This document shows, piece by piece, positions 26,200 through 34,362 of a stretch of 64,000 bases of DNA; the first letter of the stretch is position 1; each line of letters begins with the position of its first letter. The position numbers and the translations under genes are program-made. This stretch comes from DASXQK01 sp963724385 (GTDB lineage: Bacteria; Pseudomonadota; Alphaproteobacteria; Dongiales; Dongiaceae). Under the pieces are notes generated by a model. That model ran no database searches. It was given only the letters and a program-made list of their open reading frames with translations, and was not told the origin of the DNA. The stretch covers positions 1,488,001-1,552,000 of the forward strand of contig CAVRUJ010000001.1 of NCBI GenBank assembly GCA_963724385.1. The letters run 5' to 3'.

Positions 26200-26718
26200 C
26201 TATGTCCCGAAATATGCAGAAACCTTTTTCACGTCGCGATCGAATTCTTTGAAGTCCTTCGGCTGCAATCGAAACAACATCGGCCATTTGTCGGGGTCCA
26301 CCAAATCGAACTCGATTGTGGCGTCGTCATTCACCGATACGCTCACAAGCGCTTGAGCTGCGTTATCGAAGTACTTACCGATATGAATGGAATCGCCATT
26401 AATGTTGGTCCGCTTTGGGGGACGCGTATGTCGGGCGAGGTCCCAGAGGGCCGCAAACTGGCCCCATTGATGTCGGTCTGAGAAGAAAGCGGCACGACGC
26501 TTATACTCTTCCTTGCTGGGATCGGGGCCTCGTATCAAGAGTGCCGCTGCCTTATCGCTCGTATCGCTGGAGGTTGCCAGGCCAAGCACATATTCAAAAG
26601 TCCCTCCATCGGAGAACGCACCGACCTGGGTATCGATCTCTCCTGCTAGTGTTCGATCCGGCACTGCGCCGACCAAAGATAAAACAAGAGCGCCAGCAAC
26701 AAACGCCCGGAACTTCAT
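26200..26718 (-). CDS. Hypothetical secreted protein
   Basis: A 172-residue protein. Residues 1-24 look like a Sec signal peptide (FVAGALVLSLVGAVPDRTLAG). The remainder is hydrophilic with no motif I recognise; the segment FSDRHQWGQFAALWDLARHTRPPK is amphipathic. The frame is open to 26928, but the ATG at 26718 is preceded by GAGGGTG and starts a good signal peptide, so I use it. No operon partner; part of the AT-richer segment. Confidence 0.6.
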   Translation of the reverse strand: MKFRAFVAGALVLSLVGAVPDRTLAGEIDTQVGAFSDGGTFEYVLGLATSSDTSDKAAALLIRGPDPSKEEYKRRAAFFSDRHQWGQFAALWDLARHTRPPKRTNINGDSIHIGKYFDNAAQALVSVSVNDDATIEFDLVDPDKWPMLFRLQPKDFKEFDRDVKKVSAYFGT

Positions 26719-27126
26719 CGTCAAAGCACCCTCGAATCGACACCCACCTGATGACCAAGTTTCTGACACAAGATTGCTGCCGGACGGTGGTATTTGCAAG
26801 AGCGGGCTCTCGTTCGGAATGACAAAGGATTGTGTAGACTCGGATTTGGCCGAATTGGCCGCCCTTGACGCAGTGCCGATACCGCGATCGGCCGATCGGG
26901 ATGCAACGCTCCCCAGCTTTGAGGACAAGTCGGTGTATCTGCCCGCCGGCCGCCCGCGGCTGTCCAGCGGGTGGCCTGGGTGTGTCGAGCGAGGAGACGA
27001 GAGGGTCGCGAGCGACGGAGGGGTGCACCCGCTTCCGAAGGCATCGAGCTGGACATTTTGATGGCGCTGGCGATCAAGCTATTGAATTGGGCTTCTCGTG
27101 CGTCTCCCACTGCAAAATCGAAGGCT
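26719..27126. other. Intergenic region without recognised gene
   Basis: About 408 bases upstream of the secreted protein gene (minus strand) and downstream of the reductase. No gene, terminator or repeat could be supported. Confidence 0.45.
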
Positions 27127-28645
27127 TCAGGCAAAACCCGGAAAGAAATCCACTTTGATGCGCGAGCGGGCAACGCCCAATTCTCTCAACACATGTCGGA
27201 ACCGGGTCACCATGGCCCGCGGACCGGAGACGTAGAAAATGCGGTCCCTGAAATCGGGAATTTCTCGTTGGATCAGCGCCTCGTCGATAAAGCCCCGATG
27301 GCAATTGGGGGCTGGCGCCTGGTCTTGCGCAATCACGTACAGGGTGCGCATGCCCAGCTCTCGCTCCGCCATTTCAAACAGGTAGCTATAGGCTATCTCA
27401 TCGCTCCTATTGGCGCCGTAGAGCAGTATTATCGAGCGCATGTCCTGACGTTCTGATCAAGTCCCGCACCATGCTGCGGAACGGCGTGATGCCGATACCT
27501 CCCGCGAGAAAGGCAAGCTTTTCCGAAGGGTCTTTCGGCAAGGTAAAGCTGCCGGCCGGCTGCGACCCATAGATCACATCGCCGGGTCTCATGGCGGCGA
27601 GAGCCCGCTTGAAGGCACTGGAGAGGGGGTAAAACTTCACGCCAAGCCGGACCTCCCTGTCGGCCGGGGCGGAGGCAATCGTGAATGGGCGGCGGTTTCC
27701 GCGATCATCGGGGTTGCGGACATCCAGCGTCCAATCGAGATATTGCCCCGGCTGGAAGGCGAGTTTCCGATCCGGCTTGAAAATATATTCATAGCAATCC
27801 GACGCCATCTGCTCGACGCGCACCAGCGTAAATTTGAACCGGCCTTTCGGGTTGAGCCCGAATGCCACAGCATTGCCGACAAGAAAGGCGATTTCCGGCG
27901 TCAGATAAAAACTCCCGACGTGAATGTTGGGGGAGGAAAGCGCTCCGACGATGGCACCGTAGGCAATGCGCTGCCATTTCCCCTGCGCCTCTGTCATGGG
28001 TTCCGTCAGCATCGCAAATCCCGCAAACAACAGCGGCGAATAAACGACGGATTGCTTGAGCGCTTCACCGAACATTGACGGCAAAGTCGTGGCGAGGGTT
28101 GCCGCCAGATTGCTGAGGACGTAGACCCCAACCATATCGAAGCGCTGAACCTTGCGCACGACCAGCAGGCCACCGGCGAGCACAAAGGGGAGCAAAATGA
28201 GGTTTCCTCCCACCCACCAGGTCGCAGGCTGGCCCAGCAGCAGCGCAGATGCGGCGACCCCGATTGCAACCGGGTTGAAGACATGCTTGCGGCCAATCGC
28301 CAAGGCAAATTTCGAAGCGACGGCGACGAAGGACGCCAGAAGGAGCCCTTCGACACCCAAGTGGTTTGCCGCAGCTACAGGCGGAAGGACCAACGTCAAA
28401 ATGACGGCAGTGATGTAGATCAACTCGGCATTTGTCGGCACGCGGAAGAGGATGGCGAACGCCCGGTTCGTCGTCCAGCAAGCGACGGTGATGACCAGGC
28501 CCGAGAAGGCCAGCGTGGTCGGGTCGCCGGGCGGCAAACCGAAGAAGCTCAAGCCAAACGCGATCGCCAGCAATCCGGCCACGTAATAGAGTGTCAACCG
28601 ATACATGGTGATCCGGTTAAGGGCATTGTCGATGAGGCCGGTCAT
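27127..28645 (-). pseudogene. RnfD-like membrane domain fused to ferredoxin-NAD(P)H reductase, frameshifted
   Basis: The first part (28645 to ~27445) encodes about eight membrane helices of the RnfD/NqrB type (TGLIDNALNRITMYRLTLYY; KHVFNPVAIGVAA; PEIAFLVGNAVAFGLNPKGR). A flavin reductase domain follows with an FAD motif, RRPFTIASAP, and an NAD(P) motif, LAGGIGITPFRSMVRDLI. At about 27445 the frame shifts: the remaining ~100 residues (SIILLYGANRSDEIAYSY to the C-terminal DFFPGFA) are intact in another frame. One extra base after DLI would restore a single ~505-residue protein (DLI-ERQDMRSIILLYG). It is either a recent mutation or a sequencing error. The start overlaps apbE by four bases. Confidence 0.82.
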
Positions 28646-29394
28646 GGCGTCGCGTAAGCTCCGAAGCCGCGGGTCTGCGTGGCGATGCCATTGGCATCAA
28701 CCATGTAGCCTTCAAGATCCGGCATCTCTTCAATGAAGTAGATCCCGGCGCGGCCCATTGCGAAGGCGGCGGTAGCAAAGCGGTCGGCTTCAAGCACATC
28801 GGGACCGATGACTGTCAGGCTCACGATATCCTCGATCCGCCGGCCTGGTTGGTGCGGGTCGTAGATGTGCAGGCCGCGCGCATAGGAACCGGAGGTTGCG
28901 ACCCCCCGTCCTTTCGGCAAAACGGTCTTGATGATTTCTTGTGCGTTGAATGGACTGCGAATGCCGACTTTCCAATCGTCGCCATCGGCGCTTTTGCCGC
29001 CGATCTGGATGTCGCCGCCTGCATCGACGTAGAAATTTCTGACGCCGAAGGAGCGGACAAGGTCGGCAGCGTTGCGGATGGCCCAGCCCTTTACGATGCC
29101 GGACGGATCCAGAATCCCATCAGAACGGCGGATTTCAAAATAGCCCCTGGTCTCGTGTTTTGTGCGGGCGGCGATTTCCAGCACCTCCCGCATGTCGGAG
29201 CTGAGGTCCTCGAGCCCGATGCGGCCTTGATTGAACGCGCTGATTTCGCTATCGGATCTGAATGTGCTGAAGCGCCGTTCCACAGCCGCAAAATAGGAGA
29301 AAACTTCGTCTATAAGACCTGCGAATCCGCCATCGACGATCTCCACCGTGATCGGCATGTCCATGAGGATTCGCGTGTCACGCACCGCCTTCAC
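28642..29394 (-). CDS. apbE: ApbE, FAD:protein FMN transferase
   Basis: A 250-residue ApbE-family protein that covalently attaches FMN to threonine in FMN-binding domains. Key segments are RRFSTFRSDSEISAFNQG, SDGILDPSGIVKGWAI, NFYVDAGGDIQIGG and ATSGSYAR, followed by EADRFATAAFAMG. It lacks an obvious signal peptide and is ~60 residues shorter than periplasmic ApbE, so it may act in the cytoplasm. It is overlapped by four bases at both ends, between the FMN-binding protein gene and the RnfD-reductase gene. Its target is almost certainly the upstream gene product. Confidence 0.88.
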   Translation of the reverse strand: MKAVRDTRILMDMPITVEIVDGGFAGLIDEVFSYFAAVERRFSTFRSDSEISAFNQGRIGLEDLSSDMREVLEIAARTKHETRGYFEIRRSDGILDPSGIVKGWAIRNAADLVRSFGVRNFYVDAGGDIQIGGKSADGDDWKVGIRSPFNAQEIIKTVLPKGRGVATSGSYARGLHIYDPHQPGRRIEDIVSLTVIGPDVLEADRFATAAFAMGRAGIYFIEEMPDLEGYMVDANGIATQTRGFGAYATP

Positions 29395-30077
29395 TGCTGT
29401 GCGTGCGCCAGTGCCGAGTCCAGCGAACGAAGGTAGGCGACGCTCGTCAGCGTGGCGCCGGTAACAATGTCAACGCGGGCGGTTTGTGCGCTGACCACCT
29501 CGCTCTCCAGTAGCGGCAGGGCCTGGGAATTGATGTAGCGGCTCGTCTGCCGGTCCGCGGGGTATTGCAGCACACGAACGGACACCAACCGGCCACTCTG
29601 GATGTCCGCTAGGACTTGGACCTGCCCGTAATAGGCATCGGTTATCTCTCCCGTATAGGTGCCGTCGCGATACTGGTCGATACTTGCAGCCAATTGAACC
29701 TTAGCTTGGCTGTTATCGGAGGCATTCGCGCTAGGGGATGCCTGTTGCCTGCTCTCTTCCGCTTTCAGGAGGTTGGCTAGGACGTAGCCTTCCTTGTTGC
29801 CGACCTTGACGTGGATCCAGGAGCCGGTCGCAGTACTCCCGATTACGATGACCCTTGCTCCCTGCGGCAACTTGTCGAGAAGCTTGCTGTGTTTGTTCGG
29901 CTTCTGGCGCAGGTTTGCATAGCCGTATTTGTTGAGGACGGTCATGTCAGCGTAACCGACAGGCAAGGCTGGCCGCTCGTTTGTGATTGGCGGCGTTGAC
30001 ATCAATCCCGCCGATGCGCTGCCGAGCCCTGCGCCGATCGCAGAGACGGCAGCCACGATGATCGACATCTTTCGCAC
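29391..30077 (-). CDS. Secreted SH3-domain and FMN-binding-domain protein
   Basis: About 228 residues. After a signal peptide there is a bacterial SH3 domain (~45-110: ANLRQKPNKHSKLLDKLPQG; GNKEGYVLANLL), a Ser/Ala/Gln linker, and an FMN-binding domain (~135-228: YRDGTYTGEITDAYYGQVQV). VTGATLTSVAYL is the flavinylation motif, with Thr in TGAT-x-TS the expected FMN attachment site. I chose the GTG at 30077 because AAGGAGGAG lies nine bases upstream; the ATG at 30068 is too far from it. It is the first gene of the flavin electron-transfer operon; ApbE would load FMN. Confidence 0.85.
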   Translation of the reverse strand: MRKMSIIVAAVSAIGAGLGSASAGLMSTPPITNERPALPVGYADMTVLNKYGYANLRQKPNKHSKLLDKLPQGARVIVIGSTATGSWIHVKVGNKEGYVLANLLKAEESRQQASPSANASDNSQAKVQLAASIDQYRDGTYTGEITDAYYGQVQVLADIQSGRLVSVRVLQYPADRQTSRYINSQALPLLESEVVSAQTARVDIVTGATLTSVAYLRSLDSALAHAQQ

Positions 30078-30198
30078 GGCGATACACTCCTCCTTGCAAC
30101 GGTTGGGGCCGGTCCGTTGAATTGACTCCTGCATACTGACGTGAGTCTGACAGATTGCGGAGGCGTGGATGAATTTTAGGCAATGACTCGTTTCTGAC

Positions 30199-30345
30199 GA
30201 GATCCCTGGCGGTGCAAGCCCTCGGTGTGCCCTAAGCCGTAATCGTTCACGGGCATCATCGACCGTATCCTCGAAGAGGAATAGGGCGGGCCGTAGAACG
30301 CCTCGATCATGCGCAGCAGATTGTAGTGACTGACGACTTGGCCGT
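30199..30345 (-). pseudogene. C-terminal remnant of a phosphoesterase/acid phosphatase
   Basis: Read on the minus strand, one frame gives YGQVVSHYNLLRMIEAFYG, close to the conserved C-terminal HYxxLRTIE segment of the phosphoesterase family (acid phosphatase/phospholipase C type). No intact gene surrounds it, and the coding-like stretch ends within ~150 bases. It lies near the right edge of the segment bounded by the serA copies. The rest of 30078-30540 shows no gene. Confidence 0.4.
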
Positions 30346-30540
30346 ACCGCTTCGGTGGTTGCCGGGGTGTGCAGCCACCCTTGCCGAACGGCTTCTTTGT
30401 GGCCTTGAGAGCAGTACTGCGCCCCGAAAAGGCGAGTCGATGGCTTTGCGACGGGGTGCGGCCGAAACAGTTTCAATTCTAAGGCCCAACAGGCCTTACC
30501 ATCGCGGGGATCTCAGCGGCAACTCGTTGCAGGCCGCCGT

Positions 30541-32118
30541 TCAGAACGACAGCGCCGCCGCCTGGACTACGTCCCCGATCTTGCGGATCCGAGCCAGGAT
30601 CTCATCGGTCACCGGCTGATCGACCTCGATGAGGGCGATGGCGTCGGCCCCGGGCGAGAGGCGCCCCAGATGGAAAGTGGCGATATTGATCCCCTGTTCG
30701 CCCAGCAAGGTGCCGAGCCGGCCGATGAAGCCGGGCTTGTCCCGATTGGTGATGTAGAGCATGTGGTGGCCGAGCTCGGCCTCGATGGGGATTCCCTTGA
30801 TCTCCACCAGGCGCGGGCGGTTGCCGCCGAAGAGCGTGCCGGCCACGTCCCGGCTCTGACGGTCGGTGGTGACGGTGAGGCGGATCAGGGTCTGGTAGTC
30901 GCTGGGCCTGCTGTGCTTGACCTCGCTCACCTCGATGTCGCGTTCGCGGGCGATCAGGGGAGCATTCACCATGTTGACGCTGTCGAGCAGCGGCGCCAGG
31001 AGCCCCGCCAGCGCCGCCGCCGTCAACGGCCGGGTGTTGAGCTCGGCCGCCTGGCCTTCGTATTCGATCTTGACCGCGCGCAGGCTCGTGCGGGTGAGCT
31101 GGCCGGCGAAGCTGCCGAGCTGGCGCGCCAGCTCCATGTAGGGTTTCAGGCGCGGCGCTTCCTCGCCGCTGACCGGGGGCATGTTGAGGGCGCTGCTGAC
31201 GGCGCCGGTGAGAAGGAAATGTGCCATCTGCTCGGCGACCTGGACGGCGACCTTCTCCTGGGCCTCGGCGGTGGCCGCGCCAAGATGCGGGGTCACCACC
31301 ACCTGCTCGAGGGCGAACAGGGGATTGTCCCGGGCCGGCTCCACGGTGAAGACGTCGAGGGCCGCGCCCGCCACCTGGCCGGATTCGATCGCGGCCTTCA
31401 AATCCGCCTCCACCACCAGCTCGCCCCGCGCGCAGTTGATGAGGCGGACGCCGCGTCGGGTCTTGGCCAGGGCGGCGGCATCGATCATGTGCCGCGTGGC
31501 GTCGGTCAGCGGCGTGTGGAGGGTGATGAAATCGGCGCGGCCGAGGAGTTCGGCGAGATCGACCTTCTCGACCGCCAGGTCGCGAGCCCGGTCTTCGGAG
31601 AGATAGGGATCGTAGGCGATCACCTTCATTTTCAGGCCATGGGCGCGGTCGGCGACGATGGCGCCGATGTTGCCGCAGCCGACGATGCCCAGCGTCTTGC
31701 CGGCAAGCTCGACGCCGACGAAACGCGACTTCTCCCATTTGCCGGCGCGGGTCGACCGGTCGGCGGCAGGAACCTGGCGGGCAAGGGCGAACATCATGGC
31801 GATGGCGTGCTCGGCCGTGGTGACCGAGTTGCCGTGAGGCGTATTCATGACCACGATGCCGCGCTGGGTCGCCGCCGCGAGATCGATGTTGTCGACGCCG
31901 ATCCCGGCCCGGCCGATGACCTTGAGGTTGCGGCCGGCTTCGATGATCGCGGCGGTCACCTTGGTCGCTGAGCGGACTGCCAGGCCCTCGTACGCGCCGA
32001 CCGCGGCGGCGAGATCGGCGGGCGAAAGCCCGGTCAGGGTATCGACCGCGATCTCGTGGCGGCGGAAGACCTCGGCCGCCCGCGGGCTCATCTCATCGGC
32101 GATCAGAACGCGAAGCAT
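30541..32118 (-). CDS. serA: D-3-phosphoglycerate dehydrogenase
   Basis: A 525-residue long-form (type 1) SerA, the first oxidative step of serine synthesis. It has the NAD motif LGIVGCGNIGAIVADRA and the active-site regions INCARGELV and TPHLGAATAEAQEKVA. The C-terminal intervening domain and ACT domain (~450-525, HMLYITNRDKPGFIGRLGTLL) give serine feedback. The frame continues upstream to 32523, but the ATG at 32118 is the family start. It is the last gene of serB-serC-serA. A decayed copy of its 3' end lies at 23089-23215. Confidence 0.95.
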   Translation of the reverse strand: MLRVLIADEMSPRAAEVFRRHEIAVDTLTGLSPADLAAAVGAYEGLAVRSATKVTAAIIEAGRNLKVIGRAGIGVDNIDLAAATQRGIVVMNTPHGNSVTTAEHAIAMMFALARQVPAADRSTRAGKWEKSRFVGVELAGKTLGIVGCGNIGAIVADRAHGLKMKVIAYDPYLSEDRARDLAVEKVDLAELLGRADFITLHTPLTDATRHMIDAAALAKTRRGVRLINCARGELVVEADLKAAIESGQVAGAALDVFTVEPARDNPLFALEQVVVTPHLGAATAEAQEKVAVQVAEQMAHFLLTGAVSSALNMPPVSGEEAPRLKPYMELARQLGSFAGQLTRTSLRAVKIEYEGQAAELNTRPLTAAALAGLLAPLLDSVNMVNAPLIARERDIEVSEVKHSRPSDYQTLIRLTVTTDRQSRDVAGTLFGGNRPRLVEIKGIPIEAELGHHMLYITNRDKPGFIGRLGTLLGEQGINIATFHLGRLSPGADAIALIEVDQPVTDEILARIRKIGDVVQAAALSF

Positions 32119-32134
32119 GGCCTCGACCTCGATG

Positions 32135-33322
32135 TCATGACTGCGCGACCGCCCCGGCGCCCGACTCAGCGCGTAACGCGGCATAGGCCCAATCGAGCCA
32201 TGGGAACAGGGCGGCGAGGTTGCCCGGCTCCACCGTCGCGCCGGCCCAGATGCGCAGGCCCGGCGGGGCGTCGCGATAGGAAGCGATGTCGAAGGCAGCG
32301 CCTTCCTTCTCCAGGCCCTCGGCGATTCGTGCCACGACCGACGCCTGGCGCCCGGCGTCGAGGCCGAGGAACCAGGGATCGACGATCCTGAGGCAGACCG
32401 ATGTTGGCGAGCGGGTGGCCGGGACCTGCGCCAGGAATTCGACCCAGGGCGTGCGCTCGACCCAAGCGGCGAGCGCGGCGAAGTTCGCTTGCGTGCGCGC
32501 GACCAGGCCATCGAGCCCGCCAACGGATTCGGCCCAGCGCAAGGAATCGATGGCGTCCTCGACCGCGAGCAGGGAAGGGGTGTTGATGGTGTCGCCCCGG
32601 AACAGGCCTTCGTTCAGCCTACCCTTGGCCGCGAGCTGGAAGAGCTTCGGCAGCGGCCAGGGAGGTTGATAGGTCTCGATCCGCCGCACCGCGCGGGGGC
32701 TGAGCGCAAGCATGCCGTGGGCCGCCTCGCCGCCCAGCGCCTTCTGCCAGGACCAGCTGACCACGTCGAGCCGGTCCCAGGGCAGGTCCATGGCGAACAC
32801 CGCCGAAGTGGCATCGCAGATGACGAGGCCATCATGGGCTGCCGGGATCCAGGCGCCGTCCGGCACCCGGACGCCTGACGTGGTGCCGTTCCAGGTGAAA
32901 ACCACGTCGCGCCCGAAATCCACCGCGGCGAGGTCGGGGAGCTGCCCGTAAGGCGCCTCGAACTTGCGCAGATCGGCGAGGCGGAGCTGTTGCATCACGT
33001 CGGCGAGCCAGCCCTTGCCGAAGGCTTCCCAGGCCAGCACGTCGACGCCGCGCGGGCCCAGCAGCGACCAGAGCGCCATCTCCACGGCCCCGGTATCCGA
33101 GCCGGGAACGATGCCGATCCGCCAATCTGCCGGCAGACGGAGGATGGCGCGGCTCCGGTCCAGCACTTCGGCGAGCTTCGCCCTGCCGGCCTTCGAGCGA
33201 TGGGACCGGCCGAGGCAAGCAGCGCTCAGCGCCTGGGGCGACCAGCCCGGCCGCTTGGCGCAGGGGCCGGAGGAAAAACAGGGGTTCTGCGGCCGTTTCT
33301 TCGGCTTCGGGGGCAGGGCCAT
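32135..33322 (-). CDS. serC: Phosphoserine aminotransferase
   Basis: A 395-residue PLP enzyme of the alphaproteobacterial SerC type. FSSGPCAKRPGW opens the protein. IVPGSDTGAVEMALWSLLG binds the cofactor phosphate, and the PLP lysine is in SWSWQKALGGE. It converts 3-phosphohydroxypyruvate and glutamate to phosphoserine. It lies 16 bases upstream of serA and four bases downstream of serB, so all three are one transcript. Confidence 0.94.
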   Translation of the reverse strand: MALPPKPKKRPQNPCFSSGPCAKRPGWSPQALSAACLGRSHRSKAGRAKLAEVLDRSRAILRLPADWRIGIVPGSDTGAVEMALWSLLGPRGVDVLAWEAFGKGWLADVMQQLRLADLRKFEAPYGQLPDLAAVDFGRDVVFTWNGTTSGVRVPDGAWIPAAHDGLVICDATSAVFAMDLPWDRLDVVSWSWQKALGGEAAHGMLALSPRAVRRIETYQPPWPLPKLFQLAAKGRLNEGLFRGDTINTPSLLAVEDAIDSLRWAESVGGLDGLVARTQANFAALAAWVERTPWVEFLAQVPATRSPTSVCLRIVDPWFLGLDAGRQASVVARIAEGLEKEGAAFDIASYRDAPPGLRIWAGATVEPGNLAALFPWLDWAYAALRAESGAGAVAQS

Positions 33323-33326
33323 ATCG

Positions 33327-34232
33327 CTACTCCTTGAACTCCTCTGCGCGATAGCCCTGCAAATACAACAGCCCGGTCAGGTCGCCATGGTCGAGGTGGA
33401 CTTTCACGGCGGCGACGACGGCGGGCTTGGCGCGGAAAGCTACACCAAGCCCGGCCCTCTGCAACATGGCAACGTCATTGGCCCCGTCGCCGATGGCGGC
33501 CGTGGCGGCCAGCGGGAGGCCGAGATCCGCGGCCATCCGCGTGAGCAGCACCCGCTTCCCGGCCCGGTCGAGGATCGGCTCCGCGACCTTGCCCGTGAGT
33601 CTTCCCTCGGCAACATCGAGCCGGTTGGCGTGGAACTCGTCGAAGCCGCAGTCCGCCGCCACGATGGCGGCAAACCGGTCGAACCCGCCCGAGACCAGCA
33701 CCGTACGGGCGCCCGAAGCGGCCATGGTGCGGACCAAGGTCCGGGCGCCGGGCATCGGCTCGATCAGCGCATCGACGCGTGCCAACAGGGCTTCGGGCTG
33801 GCCGGCCAGCATGGCGACGCGTTCCCGCAAGGACTGGGCGAAGTCGACCTCGCCGCGCATGCTGCGCCTGGTGATGGCGGCGATGGTCTCGCCCAGGCCC
33901 GCAAGCGCGGCAAGCTCGTCGATGAGTTCGCGGGTGATGATGGTCGATTCCATGTCGGCCAGGAGGAGACGCTTGCGCCGGCCGGCACTCGCCTGGACCG
34001 CGAAGTCGATCGCGGCGCCGGCGAGACGCTCGCCAACGGCGGCTTCGATCGCCGCCGGATCGCCACCGGCAAAGCCGATATCGCAGGCGATCCCGGGTGC
34101 GAGCCAGTCGGCATCGGCGACCGTCGCGCCGGCCTCCCTCAGCAGGGCTGTCGCCGCCGCGGCGATTTCGGGAAGCGGGCCGCCGATCAAGGTCAAGACA
34201 TGGGTCGGATTGAGCGTCGGAACAGGGGCCAT
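33327..34232 (-). CDS. serB: Phosphoserine phosphatase
   Basis: About 301 residues; an HAD-type phosphatase making serine from phosphoserine. HAD motif I reads LLLADMESTII, with Glu at the position of the usual second Asp (DxD). Motif II is VLVSGGFDRFA and motif IV is AAIGDGANDVAML. The N-terminal ~80 residues form an ACT-like domain. The frame extends to a TTG at 34298, but that start would lie inside the FNR-type box; the ATG at 34232 fits homologues. It is divergent from ppsA. Confidence 0.92.
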   Translation of the reverse strand: MAPVPTLNPTHVLTLIGGPLPEIAAAATALLREAGATVADADWLAPGIACDIGFAGGDPAAIEAAVGERLAGAAIDFAVQASAGRRKRLLLADMESTIITRELIDELAALAGLGETIAAITRRSMRGEVDFAQSLRERVAMLAGQPEALLARVDALIEPMPGARTLVRTMAASGARTVLVSGGFDRFAAIVAADCGFDEFHANRLDVAEGRLTGKVAEPILDRAGKRVLLTRMAADLGLPLAATAAIGDGANDVAMLQRAGLGVAFRAKPAVVAAVKVHLDHGDLTGLLYLQGYRAEEFKE

Positions 34233-34284
34233 GGCATGCATCGCGTCATCGAAATCGACGATTTCGGGCCCACGCGCAAGGAGT

Positions 34285-34298
34285 TTGACCAGGATCAA
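34285..34298. promoter_or_regulatory. FNR/FixK-type box upstream of ppsA
   Basis: TTGAC-CAGG-ATCAA, extended to GTTTGA/TCAAAC arms at 34283-34300. Its centre is 71.5 bases before the ppsA start, which suits a class II activator site if the leader is ~30 bases. It is ~60 bases from serB on the other strand and could affect that operon too. Confidence 0.65.
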
Positions 34299-34362
34299 AC
34301 GCCTGACCCGCCGTTTGTCCTATGAGAGAAGCATGCCGGCCAATTTTCAGGAGATGCCCGCG

